From positions 1-64,000 of IMG/VR virus record IMGVR_UViG_3300036770_004917: a stretch of 64,000 nt of DNA; one strand, given 5' to 3'. The notes under the pieces are model-generated. The model saw nothing but the letters and a program-made list of their open reading frames with translations. It did no database searches and was not told the DNA's origin. How positions within the stretch are numbered: the first letter of the stretch is position 1; each line of letters begins with the position of its first letter. Both the position numbers and the translations under genes were made by a program. The DNA comes from a virus. Shown in pieces: positions 42,581 to 52,551 of this stretch.

Positions 42581-45500
42581 CTAATCATTCAGGGCAATCT
42601 CTACCTCGTCGCCGTTCTCATTTATCTTAGTAATTGTTCGTGAGTGAACTGGTTCTGCTGTTCTGTTGATGAATGTGGCCATGGCAGCCTTCGCCATTAG
42701 TTCTGCCATTTCGCCAAATAGGGCCATCCTTGCTTCGCCACCCCGCTCCACCTGTCTGTCTAGCGCAACATAAAGTGCTTCAATAATTTCGTCAATTTCG
42801 TCTTGCGTTAAATACAGGGCACCAGCATTGGTTCTCCTGTCGCTCAATTTCCCGGATTTCTGACGGGTCAATGTCTTCTTCAATAAGTTCAGGGCGGCAG
42901 AATGACGCGGGTCATCGGCCTTGCTTATCTCCCTATCAAGCGAATTAAGGAGTTCGTTGAATTTCGTACGCTCTGCACGTATTTCTGCCCTGCCTTCCTT
43001 GACCGAAGACCGAGTGGAGCGAGTACTTTGCATAACCTCATTTTTGCGTGCAGCAAAATATGCATCAATGGCACGACCACGGATGCGTGGTACATATCTG
43101 GTTTTTGGAACAATGTCCATTTCGGGCATTGAGCGGACAAGGGGGGCCCCACGCCCTGGTGCCTTGTCAATGAATTCATCAGTCATTAATTCATTGCGCA
43201 ATTTATTTAGATAATCACGAGTTCCAGATGCCCTATCAATACTATTTTGTACATACTTTTTGCCAATTACGGAAGCACGCGGAGCAAATCCATTGGGTTT
43301 TCCATCCATCGCGTCAACGACAAAATCACTAGTCAGGTAATCATCCAGAATGTCAATTGCGTCATCAATATTTCCGATACCAAAATCAATCCCAGCACCA
43401 TCAGCATCCGCGAATAATTTCTTGACATCGTCCCATACCTGAGAGTGCCGATTGTCCTGATATCTGGTTGAATAAACCGAATCAAGTTCACTCTGGTACT
43501 CCCCTATGATGCTTCCAATTCCTGAAGCAATTCGCTGCCTGCGAACCCTGGCAGCCGTTGGGTTGGACGGGGTGCTGACGGGAGAATCCTCACCTCTAGT
43601 GGGCGATGGTGCTGTCGCTTTTGGTGGTGCAGTAATGTCTACTGGCAATTGGATTCCACTGCGAGTCGGGCGGACGGGAGACTGAACTCTTGATGACCGG
43701 ACAGGAACAGGAGGCAAGTCCAGGTCTTCGTCCTCAAGACCTAGTTCTCGCCGCTTATCAATGGCATCAAGAAGTTTTTGACTTGAGGCCATAATGTCAT
43801 CCCATATCAAGTTAAGGTCGTTGTCGGGTATTTCGCTAACTCCAGTCCTGCGCTTATCTGCTTCAGGCCTTAAGCGGCGCACTACGTCTGCTGCCTGCAT
43901 GTGGTTTAGGTTGCGGAAATCATTGTAGAAGACACTTCTTGACTCATTATCTAGAATATCTCTTGTTTTCATGCCAAGTGATTCCCAAGATTTTGCAAAA
44001 TCCGGAGTTGCGGCAGTGCCAGAACCGTTGCCGTAAATAACACTCTCGTAGTTATCACGACGCTTGAGGTTGTCTTGGACCATATTGAGTGCATCCATAA
44101 CTTCGCGAGCCTGCTTGATGGCATCGCTTTGTCTCAGGCCCTTATCCCCACCACCCTGCACCATGTTCTCTTTAATCCATGACAATTTGTCCAACGGTGC
44201 CATATCCGCATAGTCCGACGGTGCCATTTCTGCAAATGGTGTTCCTGCTTCGTCACCACCCTTTCTTGGCGCCAAAGACCCAACAGCAGAACGTGTTGGT
44301 GTGGAGAATTCCCTAATAGCATCCAACGACTTCCATGTTGCTATTGTTTTAAATTTCTCGTTAGCAAGTGATTGCGCAACTTTCATATTTGAACCTTGCG
44401 CCCAATCAAGAAGTTTTTGGCGACGCTCTTTATTTAGCGAGTAGGGTGCCCCTGAGTTGAACAGTGAGTTCACGTCAGTTCCGTTTGTCTGAGGGAATTC
44501 GGTTGCATCAAATTTTAATTTTGGTGATGATGCTGCATGGTCAAGCAATGCAGCACTTGCCGTGCCATCACTCATATTCGATGAACGAAGAGCAGTTATA
44601 CCATCACGAATAAACTCATACTCTGCTGGCGACATACTGAATGCAGTCTTGAGTCCACCACTCTGTCCACCAGCAATAAGTTTGTCATAGACATCAATCG
44701 CCGAAGTGATTTCGCGATTATTGGCAAAACGCTTTCTCAATTCTGCCAGTTCATCACGAACTATTCCAGCATCATTGTTGTCCAAAATAATGCTAATGGT
44801 ATTTGATGGCGTTTTTGGAAGAGGACGATACATGGGTGCTATTCCATCTGGCAAAAGGCGCGCACTCCTAGAATCCTCTAGTGCATCAACGATGTTAATC
44901 GCGGCAGCAGCCTCTTGATTCGCAAATAGTTTCTTAGCAATTGAGTGAGCCCTGATTGGGTCAACGGGAGCAACCTCGTCCCTGGATGATGCCGAATAAG
45001 CACCTGCAAGATTCTTTATTAGAGATGTTTCCGTAGAACTTAGTTTCACTCTCCGGGCATCTCGTTCAAGGAGTTGGGCAAGCCCTGGGACAAGACCGCG
45101 ACGGCTGCCATCTGGCGATACCGTATAACTGGAATCTTTATCAAGTTGATTTAGCGATGCGTCAACTGTCTTTCTGCTTTTAAGGAAAGTATCAATAACC
45201 TCATCATTCATTCCGCCATAGCGATAAATGCCGCCATTCCTGCCGATAATGAGTTCATTGCGGTTCCCATCGTATGCGACGAATGAAACATTGGAATTAG
45301 CGAACTTGCTTGAGCGACCAGGGAATAATTGTTCCGAATTTCGCAAATCAGTACCCATTTTGACTGTTGCCTTACTCGTTATCCGAGGGGATGCAACACT
45401 CCGAGTTGATGGGGATATCGCCAATACGGCTTGTTCGTCTAGTTCTGTAGCGGTTGTATTAATGACGGCTTGTTTTGCATCGGCCAGTTTTCTCTTGCGA

Positions 45501-48500
45501 CGAACGGAGAGGATTGCATTTTCGAGTATGTCTGATGCAGATTTATTGATGAACGACCTATCTTCATCATCAATGTCTCTTCCATTGATGATTGAGTCAA
45601 CTTCAAGCATGTCAATGTAGGAGCCAACCTGGTCGTTGCTTGCTAGTTGATTGAGTTCTTCTGCTAGTTCTGACGCTGAGGTGCGATTCATTCCTACTGG
45701 GCGAGACGTGCCACGTGGCCCGGTGTCAAATAATGACCGCTCCAATGCTGAGTCATATTCAAGAAGTGACAAGACATCCGCCCAGTCCTCTTCGGTAAGT
45801 CCAAACCTTTCGGCTGCATCGTTATAGCCTGATGCTTGCTTTTTCGCTTTTTTGTATGATGCTGAAGTGAGTGCTGCCTGACGCTCTTCGCGAACAAGGT
45901 GCTGGGCTGCAGCAAATATTTCATTTACTTCGCGTTCAATAGCCAATATTGACTCATCAAGAAATGCTGAACGATTTTCCATTTCGGCATTCGGCCATTC
46001 ATAATTAACGGCATCAAATTGTGCATCTAGTTCTTTCAACTCATCTCGTGAGTCATTCAGTTCATCTAGCAATCCACGAACTCTTCCGACTATTGCGTCA
46101 GTTGAACCTGCGCGGAAATCCTCTACCGTATCTCTCCATACAGCGGGTATCCGAGTACGTCCGCTACGGGTACTTGCTGGACGATTGGCATTAAGAAGTT
46201 GTTGGTCATCGGGGATAACTGCCGATATGGCATTACCACTCACTAGGTCACGAAGGACCAATTTATTAACACCATCTCGCATTCGCCCAACCGAAGCAAC
46301 CGAATATCTAGCGTCACCCTGTGATGCTAGGGATTGCATGAAGTTATCGGGGAGAATGTCACCAGGTTTGACATCGCTGCCAAATGATATATAAGACATT
46401 GAGCCATCACTATTTTGGGATGACAATGGACGACCGAGCGGCCTGAGTTCGCCACCGGCTCTCATTGCCGAAAGACCATTTATGTATTGTTCTTTCGCAT
46501 TGTTGCCTGGGGCGATAGTGCTTCTCGTAATATTGAGCCATTCCCGAGAAGATGGACCTTCTTTGCGTTTTCCGGGAATCTTGGTTGCCCGGCGCTTTTG
46601 CTCCTGTTCTTGCCTGACTTGTTCTGGCGTCAATTTTTTCATGTCACCAGTAACTTTTTTGTCCCCAGTGACATTCCACTTTTTGCGATTCTTGCCGCGC
46701 TTGGAGCGTGTCGATGGGATGTTACTACCTTGTGCTGTATCGTCGATTTCGTCGCCCATTTGTGTTGCGATACTTTGTCCACGGACACTGCGCGTACCAC
46801 CATATTCATACCCTTCGCCACGTGGTGTTGGTGCATCTGTTTCACCCTCCACTCCACGGATAATGTCACCAATCGCGCTTTTTTCTGAATTTCCGAGAAC
46901 ACCAATGGATAGAGTTTTATCCTTCTTCGGGATTTCCTGAACTCCGGTGCGTCTAGCAAAATCAATCTCGTCTTTATCACTTATGGAATAAGCAAGAATG
47001 TCGGCGCCAGTTTCAGCATAGATACGCTCAATTGCATCTATTTGTTCTTCGGTAAACCGAACATCGCCAGCCTCGAAGCCAATATATGGCCTTATCTGCT
47101 CAAGTACTTTTTCGCCTCTTGAATTTATTTTTTCAGTAATATTCCCACGACTCATGCGGAATCGGACCACCCCATCGTCGTAGGCGTTAAGGTAGTCGTG
47201 TTCGTCTCCGTGCTCACCAATAACTGGATAAAGCGTCCCATCTGGATACAGCCATGCTCCAAAAAAGTCAGAATTAATAAACTCATCCACGGTCATGAAC
47301 TTCATCTGTAGCGGTCGTTTTTCCGAACCCAAACGAGCAGAGTCGTCAGCCTTTGCCCTCATCCGTAGTTCATCACCAATTGCTGCCAATATGTTTGCCG
47401 CCCCCTCATCTGGCTTTCCTCTCATATCAACAATCGCTCGTATGTCCTGCTGAAGGTCTCTCAGCATTTCTGGCGTCATTGATGGCGAACGCAGTGGATA
47501 ATCGGCACGACCACTCAGGAATCTAATTTCCCTCAACGTAGCCCTATTCAACTTCCCGTTGTCTAGTGACTTTGTTATATCGTCAAGGAGTTTGACTAGG
47601 GCTGCATTATTAGCGAGGCGTTTTTCTTGCATTTGTTTTGTAATTTGCTCACGCCTCTGCTGCATGTCTGCCTTCATGACGGCCAGGGCCCTTTGTTCTC
47701 TTGGGGAGATATATGAGCGAGTAGAGCGGGTAGAGGATGACGCAAGCCCATCCGTGCCAGTCGTTCTGCCACGCATTCTCTTGAACAGTCGGCCGATTCC
47801 GCCCGGTTCGCGCTCTGTCAGGGAATGGTCTCCCGAATTGGCAAAAATCTCTGGAGCAACGAGTCCGAAAGACCGAAGAAGTTTGCCATTTTTATTCATA
47901 TCCATTATTTCTGACGCACTAAACCAACCGATTTCAGTGTTTTCCCCATCTCCGATTTTCACATCAGATAGGTCTCGTCTGCCAACTTCGTAGACATGGG
48001 TGTCGTATGCCCAATCCGGAGCACGTTGGTCACGGTAGGAATAAACCGGCAATAGCCCCTCCAAGTCACCGCCAACTTCCTCCCTAAATTCCGTCACCGC
48101 TGTCTCCATCGGAATTTCAGAACTGTCCTTATCCTTATGGACACCACCAGGGAATGACCATTGTCCGCCCCCAGAACTCATCCATGGGGCACGTCTGGCT
48201 AGTAGGTATTCATAATCTCCGGATAGCCCCCTACGGCGTCGCACCAAGGCGCCAGATGCGCCATACCGTCCATTGAATTTTTGGCCAGTAATGGAGAAGT
48301 AGTACCCCTCCCCAGTCTCCTGATTTGAGCCGCCACCTCTTGGTGCAAAGAATGGATATGCGGGTGGCTTTAGTTTGCCTGCACGAAGAAGGGAAACTTC
48401 CCTGCTGGATATTCTGTCCGCATAATAGACACCATCATCACTCTGCAGAATTTTGTATTTTTCCCACGGGCTTGCCGTCTTTTCTTCTTCTATTTCCGCA

Positions 48501-51500
48501 AGACCCTCGGCAATATCTTCATCTCGCGATAATTCACCTCGACGGCGAGCAACTCTATTGCGGCGGGGGGATTGCTCATCGTTTGCTCGCATCGTTCGCG
48601 AGCGAGTACTAGGCATTCCCGTTGATGTCCGCGCATCCCTGTCCGAACTTAGTCTCGCCCATTCTGGGATGAAATCTGGTTTTTCTACGAAGTCTTCCGT
48701 TCCAAGGAATTCCTTTATTTCTTTGGCAGAAGGGGTCCTGGATGTTAGGTCAAACTCACCGATGGGGAACAATGCCGGAATGGTATCGCCGCCATAATCA
48801 CGGCGTTTGCGGCTGACTGATACTGCTGGAGCATCAGAAAGTTGCACTATGTTAGCAATGGCGTCAATTTGTTTGTCATTTAATCCTATTGCATCGATAT
48901 TTACGTTTCCGGGGGGACCGAAAAGTAGGCGAACGAGGCCATCATCGAATGCATCGCTGTATTCATACTCGGCATCATGTGACATAACCGGATAGATGCG
49001 GCCATCAGGGTAAATCCAGGCGCCATGCCAATGCGAGTTAGCAAAATCTTTTGCAGTAATAAAGTCGTTTGCAAGTACTCTTTCTTCGCCACCAAGTCTT
49101 TTTGGCCTATCTCCTATCGCGCGTTCAATCTGGCGAACAATTCTTTCTTTTTCTGGAGAGGGCTTAACTAGCGCATTCGTAAGAGAAAGAAGTGCTTTAT
49201 TGGTTCTATCTTCGACAAAACCATAAAGTGGGCGAACGTTTTGCCTCATTGATGAATTGACGGCTTTGAGCACGTACTCCACGTACCCCCGTTCGCCATC
49301 TACCGTCCCTATGGGGCCAATTATTTCTCGCAATTCTTCTGTGCTCAGGTTTTCCACTGCGTCGCGAATCTGTTGCACTGCATTACGCAATTCGGCATTA
49401 CTCTCCAGCATGGAGCGAGAATGTTCGTCCCCCAATTTTGCGACTTTTGTCATTCTTTCCCGCGAACGTTCCCTATTTTCTTGGACTTTCCGCGTCTTTT
49501 CGTCTTCTGCGCTAGTTGTCGTGCTGCGCGTTGACAGGCTGTACCTGGCGCTACGAGTACTTCCAGAATTTTCTTTGTTCCACTCGTTGGCAACTCTCTC
49601 AAAATATCCAGTTGCTGCATTCAGTGCGTCTGTGTCTGATTCTGTTCCGGTCCGTGCACTGCTCGCGAATTCAATAGATGCAATAGGTTCAACTTTTTCA
49701 AAAACCTGATATTCGCGTTCACTGCGGGGGAAACCAATTGGCCCTGCGTACATGGTGGCTTGCGACTTAGGAACCGCCGCCAAATAGACTCGGCTTGCTC
49801 CTTCATCATTTCTGTCACGAGCGTAACCGATACCAATTCTTATATCTGCTGGATAGTAAGAAAGATGTTCGCGGCCAGATTTTGCGTAATCATGGAATTG
49901 TTTATTATCGGCAAGCCATTGTTCTCTGGCTGCAATCGTCTTTTTTAATCGTTCAATCTGTTCAGTGTTTACACCAACTTTTTCAAATTCTTCAAGTTCG
50001 CTACGAGTTATTTCAAGGTCTTTTTCCGCCTGCTCGTAAGCGCGAATTAGCAGATTGCGACCAGCCTCATTTGAGCGCTTAGAATTTTTGGCACCACCGA
50101 TAATTTCGGATGCCTCGCCAAAACCGGCAGTGAATTGGGGGTCCAGTACGCCGCCATCAAGTACGGGGACACCAGTATGCGTCAGGAATAAGACATCTTC
50201 GTTTTCAAAATCACCATACTGCTGACCGGGGTTCTCTGACTCGACAGCACCAGTGATGAGGGCGCGACCTCTTTCGGCCAAGCGAACGAATTCTGGGTGG
50301 TCACGGAGGTTGTCCATGTCCACGTTTCGTGGAGTTTCTCCGCGCTCAAACTGCTCAATAACCCTAAGACGCTCGACAGCATCTTCTCGTAGTTCTATTA
50401 AATTATTTCTATAACGATTAAAGGCCTCTCGTTGCTCTTCTGGCGTTTGAACCTCACTAAGTTCTTCTTTGGTGAGATTGGTCATGCTTCCACGACTGCG
50501 CCTACCACTAACGCGTGGTTCCGCTACATCAAAATCTTTCCCTAGCCAATCGCCTGTTTCTTCCCAATGGGCAATTGCTTTTTCAATGGAATCTAGTTCT
50601 TTCCCCAATTGGGAGTAATAGCCCTCAAGCGCCGATTTCCCAAAAATCCTGCGATATTCAGGGTCTTCCTGGCGTAGTGATGTTCGTTTCCGTGTTGACC
50701 GGAGGCCATCAATGGATACGCCATTGTCGTTCCTCTTGGTAACCCTGGGAGCATCAACTGAATCAAGCAACTCATTTCTAATTAGAATTCCGTCAAGAGA
50801 ATCCCCCGCCAGGCGGGCAAGCATGTCATCTGATGCTTCGGTCAATGGGGTCTGGCGCACAGAACGACTTGACCTACTGGAGCGAGTACTTGGTGGGTCA
50901 AGTTTGTCAAGCAACTCGTCTATAGGGCCGTCGTAGTCTCTGATTGTTTCTTCAAAGCGTCCCCTTGCGCGTTCTGGTTTGTCTGGCGAGGCAACAATAC
51001 CAAGCCAACGTGCAGCAATCTCCATTAGGTTTGACCGAATAAAGACTTCCCTATCTTCATCGGTGAGGCTCTCTAGGCCCGGTAATTCTCGTAATTTATT
51101 CCAGAAATCCTTATCGCGAGCAAGCGAAATCAGGGCAAGGATGTTTCCCCACTCACTATGTCTGTCAAATGTATTTCCTAGAGCGAAATGACCCATGAGG
51201 TCATGGAGCATTGCAAGTGGTGAGACTAAGTAATTGCTTAGTTCGCCATGGACCTCCGGCACTGCATGTGGGTCTGACATGAGTTGTAGATATCCATGGA
51301 TAAAAAAGTCATTATCTATCAGGCGCTTGGCAACTTTTGCACGTTCATTGCGCGGCACTTTTTCCAATTCCGGAATAATATAATGCTTAAGAAGCATCGC
51401 CGCTATCTCGTTAGTGCGTACACTTAATGCCACATTTACGGATGGCAACTGTTCTTTTAGATGTTCTCTGTATTTTTTGTTAAAAAATTCATGGAAGGGG

Positions 51501-52549
51501 AGTTCTTCTCCATCATCGAAGGGGCGCGCAAGCCGAGGTTTTTTCCTACCTTCAGGGTCTTTGATAAAAATGGAATCAAAGAATTTATGCCAGCGTCCAT
51601 ACTTCTTGCGTGGCTCTACCTCGTCAAAAATTGACAGAATCGTCTCGCTGTCTGGAATCTCCGTATTGTGGTAATCCCTATTGTCAGGGAGCAAACGGCG
51701 CAAGACCGTATTCGTTGGCATTCTCAGCGAGATTGTTCCATCGTCGTGTACTCGGAGTTCTGACCCCTCGATGATGTCATCAATGGTCATGTCTATATCT
51801 GGGTGCGACCCAAAACCATCAATGAGTTTTTCCCGCCTAAGAATGCCGGAACGTTCACGACGACCCATTGATTGCCAGTCGTCTCGCATGGCTTGGAGAT
51901 TCATTATCAAGTTGGAAACTTGATTTTTAATGCGTTTCTTTTGGTCATCCGTCCAATCGCCGGACTCCATGAGGCGCTTCTCTAATCCATTACGAATATC
52001 CACCCAGAACTGACTGTCGCTAATCGCCTCGTCGCCGTCTGTTCCTTTTTTGGGCCTCTGTGTCGGCTCAAGGATGTCTCCTAGGGGGATTCGTTCTCTG
52101 ATGCTTCGTGTACTTCGTACTACGCGACCGACATTCGGACCCGGGCGCACGGACGTATCAATTGCGCCATCTACTTCGGCGTTGCTTGCAATACCAACGC
52201 TTGAGTCTTTATCAATTCTTGAAACAATGCTCTGCAGTTTTTCCTGGCTAAATGAGATATCGGTATTGCCAGCACGCCGCTTGCGCTCAATCTCTTCAGA
52301 GTCGCCCTGGGTAAGTTTTGCAACAGACTTTGCAATACTGCGTGGAACGATGAATCTAGGAATAATGGGTCTTTCAAGGGGTAATCCCTCAAAAACAATC
52401 CCATCGTTATCGGCGTCTACTCGTCCTGTGACGTCAACGAACGACATCCCAGGCGGCGCAGCACGAAGGCCACCACCAATACGCTGACCGAGTTTTCCGC
52501 CCAGTGCTTTAGATTCGGCGTCTAGCCCTAACTCAGCAAAGCCGGGCAC
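42581..52549 (-). CDS. P1: giant STRS-punctuated polyprotein (3322 aa)
   Basis: GTG start two bases after the protease stop. Ten STRS loci (146, 554, 997, 1006, 1314, 1606, 1946, 2126, 2381, 3175). It begins almost at once with SKALGG (13-18) and the DADNDG...LERPIIPRF module (18-66). Then: the unknown domain with HDLMGH and FDRHSEW (449-467); a segment with FLTHTG, LDGGVLDP and SRVYLAAVP (788-927), reminiscent of Arr-type ADP-ribosyltransferases; two copies of a GAWxYPDGxxYPV domain (about 1160-1266, 1748-1890) with a Nudix hydrolase between them (REEVGG at 1489, preceded by FPGGV); a KTSC-like domain (2415-2470); helical regions to the end. No signal peptide or membrane span. It is the first gene after the protease, as a packaged substrate would be. 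Confidence 0.9.
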   Translation of the reverse strand: MPGFAELGLDAESKALGGKLGQRIGGGLRAAPPGMSFVDVTGRVDADNDGIVFEGLPLERPIIPRFIVPRSIAKSVAKLTQGDSEEIERKRRAGNTDISFSQEKLQSIVSRIDKDSSVGIASNAEVDGAIDTSVRPGPNVGRVVRSTRSIRERIPLGDILEPTQRPKKGTDGDEAISDSQFWVDIRNGLEKRLMESGDWTDDQKKRIKNQVSNLIMNLQAMRDDWQSMGRRERSGILRREKLIDGFGSHPDIDMTIDDIIEGSELRVHDDGTISLRMPTNTVLRRLLPDNRDYHNTEIPDSETILSIFDEVEPRKKYGRWHKFFDSIFIKDPEGRKKPRLARPFDDGEELPFHEFFNKKYREHLKEQLPSVNVALSVRTNEIAAMLLKHYIIPELEKVPRNERAKVAKRLIDNDFFIHGYLQLMSDPHAVPEVHGELSNYLVSPLAMLHDLMGHFALGNTFDRHSEWGNILALISLARDKDFWNKLRELPGLESLTDEDREVFIRSNLMEIAARWLGIVASPDKPERARGRFEETIRDYDGPIDELLDKLDPPSTRSSRSSRSVRQTPLTEASDDMLARLAGDSLDGILIRNELLDSVDAPRVTKRNDNGVSIDGLRSTRKRTSLRQEDPEYRRIFGKSALEGYYSQLGKELDSIEKAIAHWEETGDWLGKDFDVAEPRVSGRRSRGSMTNLTKEELSEVQTPEEQREAFNRYRNNLIELREDAVERLRVIEQFERGETPRNVDMDNLRDHPEFVRLAERGRALITGAVESENPGQQYGDFENEDVLFLTHTGVPVLDGGVLDPQFTAGFGEASEIIGGAKNSKRSNEAGRNLLIRAYEQAEKDLEITRSELEEFEKVGVNTEQIERLKKTIAAREQWLADNKQFHDYAKSGREHLSYYPADIRIGIGYARDRNDEGASRVYLAAVPKSQATMYAGPIGFPRSEREYQVFEKVEPIASIEFASSARTGTESDTDALNAATGYFERVANEWNKENSGSTRSARYSLSTRSTTTSAEDEKTRKVQENRERSRERMTKVAKLGDEHSRSMLESNAELRNAVQQIRDAVENLSTEELREIIGPIGTVDGERGYVEYVLKAVNSSMRQNVRPLYGFVEDRTNKALLSLTNALVKPSPEKERIVRQIERAIGDRPKRLGGEERVLANDFITAKDFANSHWHGAWIYPDGRIYPVMSHDAEYEYSDAFDDGLVRLLFGPPGNVNIDAIGLNDKQIDAIANIVQLSDAPAVSVSRKRRDYGGDTIPALFPIGEFDLTSRTPSAKEIKEFLGTEDFVEKPDFIPEWARLSSDRDARTSTGMPSTRSRTMRANDEQSPRRNRVARRRGELSRDEDIAEGLAEIEEEKTASPWEKYKILQSDDGVYYADRISSREVSLLRAGKLKPPAYPFFAPRGGGSNQETGEGYYFSITGQKFNGRYGASGALVRRRRGLSGDYEYLLARRAPWMSSGGGQWSFPGGVHKDKDSSEIPMETAVTEFREEVGGDLEGLLPVYSYRDQRAPDWAYDTHVYEVGRRDLSDVKIGDGENTEIGWFSASEIMDMNKNGKLLRSFGLVAPEIFANSGDHSLTEREPGGIGRLFKRMRGRTTGTDGLASSSTRSTRSYISPREQRALAVMKADMQQRREQITKQMQEKRLANNAALVKLLDDITKSLDNGKLNRATLREIRFLSGRADYPLRSPSMTPEMLRDLQQDIRAIVDMRGKPDEGAANILAAIGDELRMRAKADDSARLGSEKRPLQMKFMTVDEFINSDFFGAWLYPDGTLYPVIGEHGDEHDYLNAYDDGVVRFRMSRGNITEKINSRGEKVLEQIRPYIGFEAGDVRFTEEQIDAIERIYAETGADILAYSISDKDEIDFARRTGVQEIPKKDKTLSIGVLGNSEKSAIGDIIRGVEGETDAPTPRGEGYEYGGTRSVRGQSIATQMGDEIDDTAQGSNIPSTRSKRGKNRKKWNVTGDKKVTGDMKKLTPEQVRQEQEQKRRATKIPGKRKEGPSSREWLNITRSTIAPGNNAKEQYINGLSAMRAGGELRPLGRPLSSQNSDGSMSYISFGSDVKPGDILPDNFMQSLASQGDARYSVASVGRMRDGVNKLVLRDLVSGNAISAVIPDDQQLLNANRPASTRSGRTRIPAVWRDTVEDFRAGSTDAIVGRVRGLLDELNDSRDELKELDAQFDAVNYEWPNAEMENRSAFLDESILAIEREVNEIFAAAQHLVREERQAALTSASYKKAKKQASGYNDAAERFGLTEEDWADVLSLLEYDSALERSLFDTGPRGTSRPVGMNRTSASELAEELNQLASNDQVGSYIDMLEVDSIINGRDIDDEDRSFINKSASDILENAILSVRRKRKLADAKQAVINTTATELDEQAVLAISPSTRSVASPRITSKATVKMGTDLRNSEQLFPGRSSKFANSNVSFVAYDGNRNELIIGRNGGIYRYGGMNDEVIDTFLKSRKTVDASLNQLDKDSSYTVSPDGSRRGLVPGLAQLLERDARRVKLSSTETSLIKNLAGAYSASSRDEVAPVDPIRAHSIAKKLFANQEAAAAINIVDALEDSRSARLLPDGIAPMYRPLPKTPSNTISIILDNNDAGIVRDELAELRKRFANNREITSAIDVYDKLIAGGQSGGLKTAFSMSPAEYEFIRDGITALRSSNMSDGTASAALLDHAASSPKLKFDATEFPQTNGTDVNSLFNSGAPYSLNKERRQKLLDWAQGSNMKVAQSLANEKFKTIATWKSLDAIREFSTPTRSAVGSLAPRKGGDEAGTPFAEMAPSDYADMAPLDKLSWIKENMVQGGGDKGLRQSDAIKQAREVMDALNMVQDNLKRRDNYESVIYGNGSGTAATPDFAKSWESLGMKTRDILDNESRSVFYNDFRNLNHMQAADVVRRLRPEADKRRTGVSEIPDNDLNLIWDDIMASSQKLLDAIDKRRELGLEDEDLDLPPVPVRSSRVQSPVRPTRSGIQLPVDITAPPKATAPSPTRGEDSPVSTPSNPTAARVRRQRIASGIGSIIGEYQSELDSVYSTRYQDNRHSQVWDDVKKLFADADGAGIDFGIGNIDDAIDILDDYLTSDFVVDAMDGKPNGFAPRASVIGKKYVQNSIDRASGTRDYLNKLRNELMTDEFIDKAPGRGAPLVRSMPEMDIVPKTRYVPRIRGRAIDAYFAARKNEVMQSTRSTRSSVKEGRAEIRAERTKFNELLNSLDREISKADDPRHSAALNLLKKTLTRQKSGKLSDRRTNAGALYLTQDEIDEIIEALYVALDRQVERGGEARMALFGEMAELMAKAAMATFINRTAEPVHSRTITKINENGDEVEIALND
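46880..49072 (-). repeat. Duplicated GAWxYPDGxxYPV domain inside P1
   Basis: Residues 1160-1266 and 1748-1890 of P1 share F(I/M)T.(K/D)(D/E)F.NS, GAW(I/L)YPDG, YPV, a His, DDG(L/V)VR and (D/E)(K/E)QIDAI. Each copy lies in its own STRS-bounded segment (1006-1314 and 1606-1946), with the Nudix segment between them. No known family was recognised. Confidence 0.75.
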
Positions 52550-52551
52550 TA

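Noticed and set aside
6451-52549. Giant ORFs as tail tape-measure proteins
   Set aside because: They lack the long coiled-coil and membrane segments of tape measures, are four in number, contain enzyme motifs, and lie between the head protease and capsid genes.
6451-52549. Giant ORFs as secreted adhesins or non-ribosomal peptide synthetases
   Set aside because: There is no signal peptide, no secretion signal, and no condensation, adenylation or carrier-domain motif; the domains are mutually unrelated effector types.
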